From: Enoplolaimus lenunculus
Lineage: Eukaryota; Nematoda; Enoplea; Enoplida; Thoracostomopsidae
Direction of reading: 5' to 3'
DNA length: 64,000 bases
Assembly (NCBI GenBank): GCA_030248215.1
Contig: JASANG010001563.1
Span: forward strand, 96,299-160,298
Shown: piece after piece, positions 24,801-37,033 of the stretch
How the letters are laid out: each line of letters starts with the position of its first letter
Numbering within the stretch: position 1 is the first letter of the stretch
Notes under the pieces: generated by a model
Databases searched by the model: none
Told to the model about the DNA's origin: nothing
Seen by the model: only the letters and a program-made list of their open reading frames with translations
Translations under genes and position numbers: made by a program

Positions 24801-27800
24801 CGACCATAACTTTTCAAATGTCGATTTGCGGACCGTGTTAGGGTGGTTTTCTTGCTCTACTCAGAGAGCCAAATCGAACGATATCAATTTCAACCCAGTA
24901 GTTCCAAAAAGTCGAAATCGCGTTTTCAAGACCGGATCCGTAAATTGTGTGTACATGTAAATTATCAAATTTTCAAATGGCCATAACTTTTTACGTTTTG
25001 ATTTGCGAGGCCTGTTTGGGGTGGTTTTCTTACTCAGCGCGATGCGCGGAATCGAATGGTGCCCATTTTTATAGTGGATCGTGAAAAAGTGAAAATCGCG
25101 TTATTCAGGATCCGGTCCGTATAGTGTGTACACGTAAAATCTTAAAAAGCTTTGATTGACCATAACTCCTTATGCACGGATTTGCGGACATGGTTTGGGG
25201 TGGTTTTCTTAACCAGCTCGACCAGCTGAATCGAACGACACCAATTTTAGCACTCAATCCCGGAAAAGCGAAAATCGCGTTTTTGGACCCGGGATCCGTA
25301 AGGCGTGTACACGTTAAGTCCCGAAAACTTCAGGGAACCATAACTCTCAAACTATTGATTTCCGGATAAGGTTCGGGGTGGTTTTCTTGATCAGCTCAGC
25401 GAGCTGAGTCGAATGGTTCTAATTTTAGCATCCGATTCCGGAAAAGTGAAAATTGCATTTTTCGGAGCCGGGCCTCCGGACGCACACGCACAAAATCTCG
25501 AAGTTTTAAAATGTCCACCACTTTTGACTACCGCATTGTGGGCTATAATTGAGGTGATTTTCTTAGTCGGCACAGTGCAGGGAAATTGCCTAATGCCAGT
25601 TTACGTGCTATATTCCGTAAAATGATAGTCAAAATTTCCCAAAAACCCAACTCACGACCAATACTCATAACCTACATTCCCGCTAATTTTAGACGTTCGT
25701 TCACTGTGCAAGTTCGGAGTGGCTTTTTCGGCCAAAACAGAAGGCCAAGACAGCAGGTACTAAATTCAGAACCCCAGGAAGCCCAAAAATGAAAAGAAAT
25801 TTCAAAATTTAAGTGTCACGAAATTCAAAATTTTCGCATGATCCTGGTTTTCGACCTAAAGCGGCAGCCGGGGCGGCTTACACGGCCATCCCGGTGTGCC
25901 GAACCCAAGAACGCCAGCTCCGCGCCTGAATTTTGAAAACACAATTCATTCGCCCTAAAACTCAGCCTCCCTAAGAACAATAAATCACCGCTCTACCCAA
26001 CTTCCCTCCTAAAAGTCCCATTAAGCCTTTGTAAGTATAAATTCCTAATGCCCCCTTCGCGTACCCTAAGCCAAAAGCACAACTACCCCCAATCCTAAAC
26101 TGCCTATCCCCCTTAGGCTGAGGCGAGGCGTTGCTTAACTGGAAATTTCAAAATTTGAAAATTCAAAACTACTTAAAATCTTTTCTTTCCTCCCCCTTAC
26201 GACGCGTATCGCGTTTCCTCCGTGCTGAAACTCTCGTCGAATTTATCAGCAAGTTTCTGCCTTGCCTGTTGTCTTTGGGGTGCTTTGAAATTGACCGCCC
26301 GCACACCCCATACTAATATCGCAAAACTTAAAATCTCGTTGGAGATGTTTCGTGTACACCGAGTTACTCTGTGGTGCAAGGGAGGCACAGGTATTTATTC
26401 GCATGGCCGCCGTCCAGTTAGCCTCTGTTAGAGCAAGGCTCAAGGCTCTTCACTGTACTAGGACGTGGCACGCTTGCAGGGGGCTGAGGAAATAAGCTGA
26501 AGAGCCTGTCCCCCCTTTCTAACTTGAGTTCAAACCCGTACAAGGGTAACTGAAACCGTTATGCAAGAGAATTATAAGAACAGTTTCTACTCAGTGCACA
26601 AGCACATTTGTTACCGGTGAAGGGCTATGGTACGACGGGGCGTCTGGGATTTCGTCTAACCAATCATGCACCCTACCGGGGGAAAACAATAGCTACTCAC
26701 TTAGTAACCCCTTTTTGTCTGCTTTTCCGTAGGTTTAGCCTGGTTCTGGATCAGCCACATGAGCTCTTCTGGTGTGCACCCCTTGTCCCCTTTTTCAAGT
26801 CTTCGTTACTCTATGCATTCACGTTTCAGGGCGCTGACGAGTTCTCGTACATTTTCATTGATAACATACGAAAGCTAATATCAAGAACAGGAAGAAAGGG
26901 GGTGAACCGTAGAACCAAAATCAAAGTGGAGAAGGGGTGCCGGGGGAATAGCAGTGCTTCATTTCCACAACAGGATCACAGGCGGGGCCCGACATTGGTG
27001 CAGCCCGAACACACCTCCCGAGGGTCCCACCCAGGGCGTGCTTGACTACCGAGAGATTGTGTTTCAACTGCGTATGCGTATATGTTATCTAGCGTACACC
27101 CCTATTGTATAGTTACTTACATACGTATAAGGGCTGCACACCGGAGATCGAATGAGGGGAAGAGCGTGCCAATGTAAGAATTCCCTGATAGAATTCAACC
27201 TACACATAATCCAAAACTTATTTTACCCCCCTTGCACCCTAGGATAGGTGAGCAGGCAGGTCTTCGTGGCAGTGCCATACCTCCTTTACAAGAAAAGGCC
27301 CCCGCTTTGTCGTACCTATCAAACTCTAGCGTTTTCTAACGTATTCCCCTTTTCAGTTCAGAGAAGCCCGCCGCCTATCGTACGAAGAAAATTTTAACAA
27401 TTTTAAGCCAACGGAAAGAAGACGTAGAGATTAGGCAGGTGCTTTTGTTTAAGTCTCAATTATTAGTCAGGTAGCATCTAGTCAACAACACAGTGATATA
27501 TAGTTGGGTACCTAGTCAGCACTCAGGAAATATACTCTAGTCAGTGCAACGCGCAATTAAAACGTTCTAGTCAAATATTCCGGCAACCCGAGGCGAAATT
27601 ACGTCGAGATGGAGTAAGAAAGAACGGTGGTAGTTCAGGGGTATGTCACAAGTAGCGATAAGCAGAACATGAGCTCCAGTCGATCTTACACCAAATTTTT
27701 AGGCCTTATGCGGCTGTCCAAAAATAAAAAGGAAAATAGACAATACATATGCGTACATATGAACATGACAACACAGCAAACGAAGCAAAAATGACAGATA

Positions 27801-28288
27801 TAATGAAATAGAACAGCATCCAATTGAGAGGGCCTCATGTTGAGTGAAATTTCTGCATGCTAGGGACTGTGCAACCCTAATAACAAAATCGAACGTACGT
27901 ACCCCAATGACTTCCCTTATGAGTACCTTGATCACACACTAGCATCAACATGACATCCCTATTACTGCTTAAAAATTTGCGAGTTCGCCCTGCCGTGCGT
28001 TTCTAAGCACATAAATTTCTAGTCATGCACTATCTAGTCAGGGCGTTCCAGATCCGCAGCATACACATACATAAAAAACGCAATAACAGAATACGCGTAA
28101 AGAACGACCTTAATAGTAACAACAAACGCAATAACAGTGTAATAACAATGACAACGAAAATAATAATTAGAAAAAATGCCGGTTACAGTTCCGAATTTCT
28201 TGAGGGCACGCGCCGTTACATGATCCTGTGCAACTGCCCTTAACTCAATTAAATCGAGCCGAGTAGTATGAAAATGATGTCCCTGACA
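21896..28288 (-). repeat. LTR, 5' copy in element sense (6,393 bp)
   Basis: It is collinear with 4029-10415. Transcription would start near 23710 and run leftward. The conserved promoter has TATAAAAG at 23746-23739 and CCAAT boxes at 23769, 23811, 23841 and 23883. AATAAA is at 22539-22534. Confidence 0.9.
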
Positions 28289-28292
28289 ATAT
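28289..28292. repeat. Target-site duplication, right (atat)
   Basis: Matches 4025-4028 and directly follows the LTR terminal CA. Confidence 0.65.
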
Positions 28293-30017
28293 TGCAAAGA
28301 ACTCAAGTTGTAAATACGTAAGTGATTTTTAAAAATTTTATAAATATTTTTAAATAAAAATTTTACTTTTAAAATTAATTTGATTTTTTTAAGTGACCAG
28401 AAATTCTTAAAGTAAGTAAGAAATTGCTCACTCTAATATTTTCAGAATATTCGTTAGCAAGAACAATTATTATCTATATAATTAAAGCTAGAATGCCCCA
28501 CTTACGTATTTTGAGCACTAGTCCAGCTGTAATGTATTAAAAATAGACTGTGCACATTTAGTTTGTGAACATTTTTACTTGCGTTGTAATATATTTGCAA
28601 GAAAGATGTTGGTTTCGGTTGCAAATATTGCAACCAAGTTGAGTAGTAACACACTGGTGAATGATTTTTGTTTTTTATCCTTTATGCATGTTGTGCTCTT
28701 AAGCATTTGACCTACAGAAGCAATTCTTGATTTGTCGAAATGTTAAACAGCATGAGTTATTACTGTTTTAGTCTTGTTTATCTTGATATAATTTAACATA
28801 GACACTGCCGTTTAATATAAATTGAAAATCAGAAGTTGTCGTCGGCCAATTGTGGTTGTTTATTGACGACACTGTCTTTAAAATTTGAAATACCAGCCAC
28901 TGTAGCTGCATTAAAGAAATATTTCAAGCAAGCGTCGATAGGTACATACCAAATAGCACACAAACGGCAACTATTATAATTTCAATTTTCACGAGTGCGT
29001 ATTAGGGCGTCACGCATTTTAAACAGTAGGTGTTTTTAAACTAGAAATAAAATCACATTTTATTTTGTAATGCGAGCTTGGTTAACATAATTCTGCAAAG
29101 AAGACTACTTGTAATTTCGAAAATAAGTAGTCATTTCAAAATATTCGAAAATCTACCAATAGGCAAGCGTCAATAGCCGATGCATTTTTCCACACGGTGT
29201 ACGCGAGATATTGTGGAGGACGCATAATACTTGTTTTGGACTTTCAACTTTGCACAAGAGTCCAAATTCGAAAACGTGACTGATTCGCTTGGTAAAAGAC
29301 GCATATTTTTAACGAGCTTTTGAAGACAAACTTTAACCGCATAGCAATTAAAAATCATCAAACCGTTGGTCATACTCAACTATTTGTGCAAACCTTTACA
29401 ATTACATGCGCGCTGGACCAGGTGTGTTCGGTTTGGTCGTTTAGATACCGCGTTTCATAAGTAAAGAAATGTATTGAGACAGTTACAGGCGGATATAAAA
29501 CTGAAACAATGTCTGTAAACTAAACTACAATCAATTATTGATAAGTTAAGTCATCGAACACAATTTAATAGATAAATGATGCAGAATTTTTAAACAACAT
29601 ATCACAACAAGTAGGCCTAAAATTATAATGTGAAAATTGCGATTCCAATTGATTGTGCAATTGGAATCCAATAAGAATCGGAACACGTTTCGATTCGGAG
29701 CTCTAATCGGAATCTGAATTCCGATTACACCCTGCTAAAAATATTTCATATAATGCAAAAATTCCCCAAACAAGACTCCAAACTGAAGTTCGGTGCTAGA
29801 GTAAAAGACAATAGTGAATACGGGACACCTGCAAAATTTCGCTGGAAGAAGGGAACAATGGGACAGGAGTGATTCGTGCCTTTGTGAAAACGGATGGCTT
29901 CTAATTTTTGCTGGGAAAACGGGACACCGCCGGCCCTTTTTCAAAAGGAAAGACGCCGCCAACCCGCAAAAAAAAAAAAGAAAACAAACACACAAAACAG
30001 CCGGGGGACGGAACACG
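28293..30017. other. AT-rich intron DNA, fragment of hAT-like repeat
   Basis: I see no gene. Near 29640-29735 a short segment rich in gattcc and ending ccgattacaccctg resembles the ends of the CAGGGTG element found at 49680. From about 29820, several acgggaca repeats precede the poly-C tract. Confidence 0.35.
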
Positions 30018-30046
30018 CCCCCCCCCCCCCCCCCCCCCCACCCCCC
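30018..30046. repeat. Poly-C tract (22 C, A, 6 C)
   Basis: An uninterrupted run of 22 C, then one A and six more C. On the opposite strand it is a G run able to form quadruplexes. Length may be unreliable in the assembly. Confidence 0.9.
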
Positions 30047-30625
30047 GCGCACGCCCCATCTCTGTATTTTAATACATTTTATAAACTACAAATTTTTTCG
30101 TTCAAAACACGGGTAGAAATGAAACATAATGACGAAAGGGATGCGGAATAGATCGAAAAATCAATCTTTATCACAATGTTTGGCCCGAATGTACTTGGGA
30201 GCGCGGCACCAGCCAAATTTGGGAGAACGGCTCCCCAATGTTATCCGATTGGTCGCTCTTCGAAAAATGAGGAGATATATATTTTCGCGCAAAAAACGGA
30301 AAACGGGACAGCAATATTTTTTATTGAGACTGATTTTCTCAGGGAGGCTGCCGCCCTTAAGCAGGATATGGGGCTGTCGCCCTCAAGTCCCCCGCACTAA
30401 GCTGTCTTGCGAACCAACGGGACGTGCCTGAAAATAACATGAGCCTAGTATACTGCACTTAATGAGCGAAATATTTAATACTTAAATTGCAATGGCAAAG
30501 TTATTTTTGAGCATTTTCAGTTGAGAGTAAAACTTGAACAAAATCTAGACTAATTGATTTTTTGTTGGTCATGATTTTGACAATCTATACATGCAAAAAG
30601 ATAATATTTCGTTAGTTGTTTATAG

Positions 30626-30997
30626 GTTCAAGCGGAGTTCAATCGCAAAATATTGCTAGATCTCAATGACACAAAAAACGAGCTCGAAAGCCAGTTGTAT
30701 CATACGAACAAAAAGCGTGAAGAACTACGCGAAACGCTTAACCAAATTGTTTCAATTGAAAACAAAATCAAATCATGTGTAAATTTATTGAAGAATATGT
30801 TGACCCGCGCATCACAAATATCTTCGATGGTACAGTTTAAGAAGCTTCTCGATCCATTGAAGATTGTTACTCCTGCTTTGGAAATTGGTCAGATCATCAT
30901 AAAAATCAACTCGAAAAATACTCTACCGGCATTAAATTCCGGAGATGTTAGCAGTTTGGAAGAAAAACTTCAAAATCTTCACGCGTTGAACACCTAA
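30626..30997 (+). CDS. Terminal exon, helical coiled-coil protein (host gene, part 2)
   Basis: The acceptor tttatag ends at 30625 and the frame is open from the first base (phase 0) to TAA at 30995-30997, 123 codons. The product continues the coiled coil of exon 315-659 (Glu/Lys/Leu-rich, residues 1-60). It then has a more hydrophobic helix (about 70-95) and a short Leu-rich tail. A poly(A) signal follows 11 bases after the stop, which supports its being the last exon. Function is unknown. The combined visible product is about 238 residues and lacks its N-terminus. Confidence 0.65.
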   Translation, partial: VQAEFNRKILLDLNDTKNELESQLYHTNKKREELRETLNQIVSIENKIKSCVNLLKNMLTRASQISSMVQFKKLLDPLKIVTPALEIGQIIIKINSKNTLPALNSGDVSSLEEKLQNLHALNT

Positions 30998-31007
30998 ATG
31001 AACAGAA

Positions 31008-31013
31008 AATAAA
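31008..31013 (+). terminator. Poly(A) signal AATAAA of the host gene
   Basis: AATAAA directly downstream of the stop codon, followed by CA- and TA-rich sequence. Confidence 0.55.
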
Positions 31014-32193
31014 ACACACATACAAATATATACATTATATATGTATATATGTATTATCTTTCCCTGAAAGCAGGGCGATAACTGTTATATTGCGCGAGGG
31101 ACTTATATGCAATTTTTTTACACAACCGACGGCCCTAGGCCAGTTACAAAGTATTAGTTAAAGACATCGAGGGCTGTTCCAACTGCTCGAGGCCGAAGGA
31201 CGAGAGCATGGGACGCCGGAGGGTCTATAACTAATGCTTTTTCGGCCTCAGGGTGCAAAGTTTCAGGCTTTGCCAAGAAATGAGTGCACTGAGGTGGTTT
31301 AAACGTTGCATATAACGCCCACGGGTAATATGACTGTTATTGCCGTGTTTCTTGGGCGATATTATACTTGATGCTCATACATCGTTCATATCATTAAAAC
31401 CATATTGTTTAATTTTGCAAAAATTGATAGTAATTTTTGAGAGCACAGTTTTTATATGCTGTTTTGTTTTATTCTTGAACATATTCTTCTAAAAAAGGTG
31501 TTCTATTAATAAAACTTACTTTCGAAATCTTTAAAATCATTCTGTTTGTAGCACCGGGGACGGATATCTAAACGTTAAAGCGTATATTTGTCGCGTTTTA
31601 TCAGTGCTTAACAAGAAAATATCGACATATATAAACAAATTTTCTGCATAATTATCCTTGAAACAAACCTCAAAAGCTCAGCCACAGCTGAGTACTTTTA
31701 ATTCTTGTGAATCATACCTAACGTTATAGATGCACTCAAAATAGAAACCCTGGTTTTATGCACTCCTTTTGATTTGGGTCTTTGTAGTATTCAAAAAATA
31801 TGTTCTGCAGAGCGCAACCGAAGCTGAAAAATATAAGAGTCGGATTTGGAAGATGACGAATTTTTCTGGATCCGGAATTGGAACAAAATTATGCTGTGTT
31901 TAATGATTTCAAAAATAATGTGCAAAGTACTGTAAAAAGCTGATTGCCATTATTTCTTTCTAAAACTTGAAGTTTGAAAACAAATGCAATCTTTAGGTAC
32001 AAGGTTCAAACGTACGTTTTAAAAGTCACGAATACTCACGATCGGTAATTATTAGGATTTCCAGGTGAAGCAACATAATATTGCAAAAGGTGATTCAACA
32101 GATTTTAGCAATCATAACATGCAACAGTATATAAAAACAACAACAGAAAAGTATTACTGAGTTTGAAAAGTATATATTTCACTGCTACACTTT
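31014..32193. other. Intergenic, no gene
   Basis: It starts with a short TA-rich self-complementary tract (31025-31055). A GC-richer patch at about 31125-31270 holds a ggccgaaggacgagagcatg block of the kind seen at the ends of dispersed repeats. Nothing else is supported. Confidence 0.3.
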
Positions 32194-32582
32194 AGGGATG
32201 TGCCAATTAACCTGCACTTTTCGTGAATATAGGCAGTATGCGGGGTTCACGTTATAACCGGGGCAGGCGGGACACGGTTTGTCACGCTCTATATATATTG
32301 GGTAACATTTTCTGATCAGAAAAACTGATACATGTCTATCGCGTTTGTGTTTTAAATATTAATTGAAATAAACTGATCTCATAAAATTGTAATCTTTTAT
32401 GACTGTAATAGTTTAAATCGTTTACAATTAGAAAGATGGCACATTGTTTGCTATCTGTTCTGTAAACATCGCGTATTAAAATTGGAGTCGGCTTAAGTAT
32501 CGGTATCGCCATCAGTATATTTTCAAAGTGAAAACGACATCGGTATCGGCATTGGTAAATATTTGGGATCGGCACATCCCTT
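32194..32582. mobile_element. hAT-like MITE (389 bp)
   Basis: It starts agggatgtgcc and ends ggcacatccct, perfect 11-bp inverted ends of hAT type. Many atcggtatcgg subterminal motifs lie near the right end. No matching 8-bp target duplication was seen. Non-coding. Confidence 0.65.
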
Positions 32583-32798
32583 CAGCATATTAATTAAGTA
32601 CTGAGACACAATGATGAAATACAATCTATAGCCACAAGATTTAAACCGGCATCTTTAATGTTACGAACACACAATCAGTGAAAACTAAGATTTACAGCAG
32701 AAACAGCACAATGTTGCATAACTTGATCTATATTTTACTGCTACATATCAACAAAAGTACTAAGGCTCAAGGATAAAATCACAATCTATAGGCACTAT

Positions 32799-34060
32799 TG
32801 TTACGGGTACGATCAACAAGTATCCCTGCGGACGAATCCGAGATGATACTCTCACTGATGTTCGAGGCCGTGGATCTGCCAAATTAAGCTACTTGGACAG
32901 AGGATGATGGTCCTCATGACGTGATATCGGGTTTTGAGAATCACAAAATTCCGATATCGTCTTACGCCAAAGCTCCTTCAGAGAACACCTTTATATATTG
33001 TTGATTCGCACCAACGACAATTGAGTTTTTTGTCTGCGGCGGTTAATTGGGATTGCTAATTTTATGCTATTTCTCCTGAATAAACTCTAATTGTCGAGTT
33101 AAGGAGCGATCAGGTCTTCTATGTGGATGTTCGGAGCCGTTGTATTCTTTTTGTAGGTTGGTGGACGATTCTATAAAATTTAGTCACACGGTCAGAGACC
33201 TTTTTTACAGAAAAGCGGATCGGTGCGAGCCTTTGGTTTAACTAGGATGACGCTAATTCGAACCGTCGTCGCTATTTTGAACAAAATTTCTTGAGGTTTT
33301 ACAGAAAATTGGTTCCTTGGTTAAAACTTTGAATTAGCCATGGCTCAAGACCAGGAATTTAAAAGGTTCAAAACCGCTCATGGTACATTACCAAACTAAG
33401 ATTGAAGTTTTGGTTTATCATATCTTTATACAGTACATACAGTAAAGATACAATTATAATAAAGTTACACCTTAGCGGAAGTTTTAGGTCTCAAGCAAAT
33501 TTTGCTGTTGTGAGTCGTTGATTTTTGATAGCACTGAGTGCTGCGTAAGAGAGTAGCTAGCAGTAGCTTAAAAATAATTGCTGAAAGGCAGTATAAAGAA
33601 TTCGACGGTAATTTAACTTACAAATTTTAGATTTAAACCCTTATGCTCATGTAAACCACCAGAAAGGGGAGGGGAAAGTTTCCAACGGGAATTCCTGAAG
33701 TTCGCTGCTTGCTGCTACTGTTTCTTAAGCGCTTAGTAATTTTATTCTTCATCTATCATGTCAACGGGCTGTGCATTCAGTGTTTCGGTTGCCAAGCGAG
33801 TCTGCAGGTCCTAGATTAACAGGATCGCTGGGGCCCGGTCAGAACATTCTCATACCACGGGGTACACTAAAATTTTCTCAGATGGCTAGATGCTTCGCTC
33901 TTTTGTCAGACAAGACCTGGTGCTTAGCACGAGGCAGTTTTGGCATTCCTGCCATCCTTTGCAGCCAACACCCTGAATACAAGTAGGTATTATAATGACA
34001 CGAGAAAGTTACGTTGTCCTAGGATTTTGTACAATTGGCAGTTTCACGATTCCCCGGAGT
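32799..34060 (-). repeat. Old relic of the giant LTR family (R/U5 part)
   Basis: It begins tgttacgggtacgatcaac exactly as both LTRs do. It can be followed, with heavy divergence and indels, through blocks matching about 4029-5590 of the left LTR (for example near 33240-33360 and 33800-33905). It ends without the rest of the LTR, so it is a truncated solo or ancient copy. The family therefore has a long history at this locus. Confidence 0.75.
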
Positions 34061-34514
34061 TTGTCCCTCCCTAAAGGTTTTCAAGAAAGAACCATGTAAT
34101 GTCAGTCCCACTAGCGGACGCAATATTAGCTAGCTACCATGTCCATGCATAGTTTTCGTTTTTCACGAAATGTCCGTATATAGTTTTCGTTTTTAAAAAA
34201 ACGTCCGCATACCAGTTTTTGAAGTATGTAAGAGCTATATAAGAAATTAGAGCTCACATTTTTCGGAACAATTGAAAACGAAAACTGCAAGACAGGAAAT
34301 TTAAAATGTACCTTAACAACTTAATTGCATTTTTAATTTGCCTGATTTTGACAGATCTCCGTTATCTGTTATTTTTAATACATCTTTACACCTTGTGCAT
34401 CACGAGTTCAACAATACAGCCAGTGTTTCGATCTTTTTGGATTAGCTCAGTGATTTCAATTGAAGCAAATTGTAATGTTTAACTGTGTAAAATTTAATAG
34501 CGCTTCAAGGCAAG
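34061..34514. other. No supported feature
   Basis: AT-rich DNA with two tagttttcgtttt repeats near 34150-34190. No gene. Confidence 0.3.
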
Positions 34515-34641
34515 TGATGGGCATCGGATATTTTTTCACATCCCGATATCCGGAAATTCTTACCTGGTTTTTTATCCGGATACACGTTCCTTTCCGAATA
34601 CATATCCGGATTTCTTTAAATCCAGATATCGGGTGCCTATC
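34515..34641. mobile_element. Small hAT-like MITE with atccgga motifs
   Basis: The left end gatgggcatcggatat and the reverse complement of the right end (gataggcacccgatat) form imperfect inverted repeats. The middle is packed with atccggat and tatccgga motifs. Non-coding. Confidence 0.55.
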
Positions 34642-35389
34642 TATATTAAAGACTATTTAACAAGGCGTTCGAGCTTGAAAGGTCAATTGATTTAAATTCT
34701 GCGCTCGAACAAATAACATCAAAAATTTATTAAAAATCAAAAGACAGTACGAACACAAAGAAAGTTAAAATATGGAGCATATTTCAAGTTAGTTTTGCCC
34801 AAACTTTCAAAATGCGGTATCGCGAGCTATAGTAGGAATTTGTTCTGCCCCCGCTCAAATGATCAAAAGTTTGGTCCATGTACTGGAGAGTTTCCTCTTA
34901 AACTTCGCGAACATTACCCGGGAAATTGGGATACTACCTGGGAAATTGGAAGGGACTTGTTCTATACATGGGCCAAACGTTTTAATATAATCGCTTGGGC
35001 CACAAATAAACTAAAGTTTTCTTACATATAACAGCCTAGACCAATGTATAGATAGGGCGGTAGCAGCAGTGCAAGCATATTCATAAGCCTAAGCCTATAA
35101 ACCCAACGATAAATCTATAACTAAGCATGAGCGTATAAGCAAAAAGTATTCTAAAGCTTAAGCTGAATACATCATAGCAGTACACGGAAAACCGGTGCGC
35201 CTCTGAGGTATACATTGACAAATGTTATATGAAATGTCGAGCACATATTTTATAGGAACAATTTAGTTTGTTTCCAGGCACTGGAAAACAGCTTGTCCGT
35301 TGTGCCAGTCGACATTTCTACACACATTTTGTGACGCAAAGTGTCCTTCAGTATTATGTGATGTGTTATACTCCATGTCACAATTTTAT
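34642..35389. other. No gene; TAAGCC-rich patch
   Basis: Intergenic DNA. At about 35085-35165 there are irregular aagcctaagcc- and ataagc-type repeats. Nothing else is supported. Confidence 0.3.
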
Positions 35390-35391
35390 TA

Positions 35392-35818
35392 CTGCATTGA
35401 CCCGAATAATAGAAGGTCCCCATTTTGAATCCCAATCAATAGGAGTCCGTATCCCTAATAAGAGTCCGTAAGCGGATAGACTCCCTAAACCCTAATTAGA
35501 GTTCATAAATGGCAATTATCCCAAATTGTAGCGCATAAATGACTCCCGGACCAAATAAATTGAATTTGAAACTTTAAAGCTTGCTTAAATTTTGAAAGTA
35601 CATTCTTAAGTATAACCTTGCATTATCGCTCAGGCTTTTAATGCAAGGAAAAACCGTTTAATTCAACGGATAGTTGCAATACTGTACATATGTCAGTAAG
35701 AAAGGGTGGCGCAGGGCTGGTTCAATTTAAATATCAGTTCGTAACCGAATAACAAGGGGGGCACCGTCTGGAGAGGCCAATAAAATATCAGTCCCCTCTC
35801 TTATTCGGGTCACTAAAG
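35392..35818 (+). mobile_element. TA-flanked MITE, copy 4 (427 bp)
   Basis: Same family and orientation as 1019-1380, with TIRs ctgcattgacccgaataa and ttattcgggtcactaaag and TA on both flanks. The interior matches copy 1, including the gtataaccttgcatta block. Confidence 0.75.
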
Positions 35819-36917
35819 TATTCATAATTTTATACCACCATTTGCCAAAGCTGTTTTTAGGGCCGTAAATCTTGATTAAATATATTTCTATAACTGTTTG
35901 TAAGCCTAAGAAAAAATTAGCTCGATAATAGTTCTACTTTATTGCAGGCGTGAAAAATGGGATGGCCTTAAGTCTACGTGGGCCCTACTCTGCACAAACG
36001 GCTATTCGAGTCAGCGCTGCATCTAATGCACGTTTTGAAAAGGTGTGCGAAAATAAACTTTCACAATTAGTATGCCATACAGATTCTGAACAATGTAAAG
36101 AACAGGGTCTGAACAGTATTATAAGCCTAAGTCTATGCATAAGCCTAAGCCTAAGCGTAAGAACTTCTGACCAAGAGTGCAGCACATTCACTTCTGTATG
36201 GCGGCTAGGAATTCCGCTGGTTTGACAGGAAAAAACACAAGCATGGGTTTCGCTAGGAAAACTGGAAAATGCAAACACCTAGATATTCCCTGGTTAGGGA
36301 GAAAGCCTATACGTAGCGAAAAACTACGGTTTAAGCGGGAGTGGCTGGTTGCACTCCTGGTATAGGTTTTCGCCCTTGGAAAATGGAAAACCCTGTCCTA
36401 TACATTGGCCACAACAGCAAACTAACACAAACAGTTAGGCATATATCAGATTGCAAACGACAAATCATAAACAAATATATACTGAAATATAGCAAAGATT
36501 ATAAATTCACCTACAACCAAATATATTTTTTTGTATAACAACATCGAACCAGCTCTATCAGATAGGTATTTATTTAAAGCTAACGACAAAGCACAAACAA
36601 ATATATACTGAAACATAGCAGATTAAAAATGCATAAACCCTAAACTTATATACCAACAGATTTGCTTCAGTGGGCACCTAGTAGGCCAATATTGTTTGAA
36701 TTTCAAAATTTTTGTTTCGGGTAAAACAAGTTGGCAAAGTCGGAGATTATCACGGCATAACTGCTAAAATAACTTCAAATCACAACAAAACATGACGAAA
36801 ATTCCGCATTTATCTGTTTAAAATGCTAACAATAACAGCCACACGAGAGATTTGTTACATGGTGATGAAGTAACAGCTTTTGAATCGCTCAGCCGATTTC
36901 GCAGCCCAAAAGCACCA
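35819..36917. other. No gene; short TAAGCC repeat
   Basis: A run of taagcctaagcctaagcgta lies near 36140-36160. The rest is AT-rich intergenic DNA without convincing open frames. Confidence 0.3.
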
Positions 36918-37033
36918 TTAATACTCATCAGAATCGCTGCTCTCTGTTACCATGTCATTCTTGGCGCTGTTTCGCGACTGTATTTTTGTGCTAACCCACA
37001 TTAATTTCAACTTAGTTGCAGATTTTTTCGCAC
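36918..37033 (-). CDS. Candidate terminal exon of minus-strand host gene
   Basis: On the minus strand a T-rich tract and attttag end at 37034. The open frame then encodes about 38 residues, basic then acidic, ending in SSDSDEY and TAA at 36918. The exon enters in phase 1, exactly as needed to follow the donor at 39837, so Gly is built across the junction. Function unknown; the acidic tail would suit a nuclear protein. Confidence 0.45.

Larger units (their letters stand above)
4029..28288 (-). mobile_element. 24.3-kb non-autonomous LTR retrotransposon with giant LTRs
   Basis: Two near-identical direct repeats of 6,387 and 6,393 bp begin TGTTACGGG and end CCCTGACA on the plus strand. They bound an 11.5-kb interior and are flanked by atat on both sides. 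A CCAAT/TATA promoter, an AATAAA signal and the only long GC-rich ORF all lie on the minus strand, so the element is read right to left, with the LTR sense termini TGTCAGGG and GTAACA. No protease, reverse transcriptase, RNase H or integrase motif was found in any frame, so it must depend on another element. Plant Ogre and planarian Burro elements are known giants and the nearest comparison by size. By eye the LTRs differ by roughly 1-2 percent plus a few indels, so insertion was fairly recent. Confidence 0.9.
660..30625 (+). other. 29,966-bp intron filled with mobile elements
   Basis: The donor is gtatgt at 660 and the acceptor is tttatag at 30619-30625. Both join phase 0 codons, and the two exon products continue one coiled-coil pattern. 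The intron holds three Tc1-like MITEs, the 24.3-kb LTR element (about 81 percent of its length), a poly-C tract and unassigned AT-rich DNA. The stretch 660-1018 shows nothing else. Confidence 0.55.

Noticed and set aside
4029-28288. Two independent 6.4-kb transposon insertions or a segmental duplication instead of one LTR element
   Set aside because: The TG..CA ends, atat on both outer flanks only, and promoter plus poly(A) signal in each repeat fit one LTR element better.
36120-36165. Interstitial telomere array (TAAGCC/TTAGGC)
   Set aside because: Only three or four imperfect units, scattered also near 35090 and 53450; more likely simple repeat or SINE tail.
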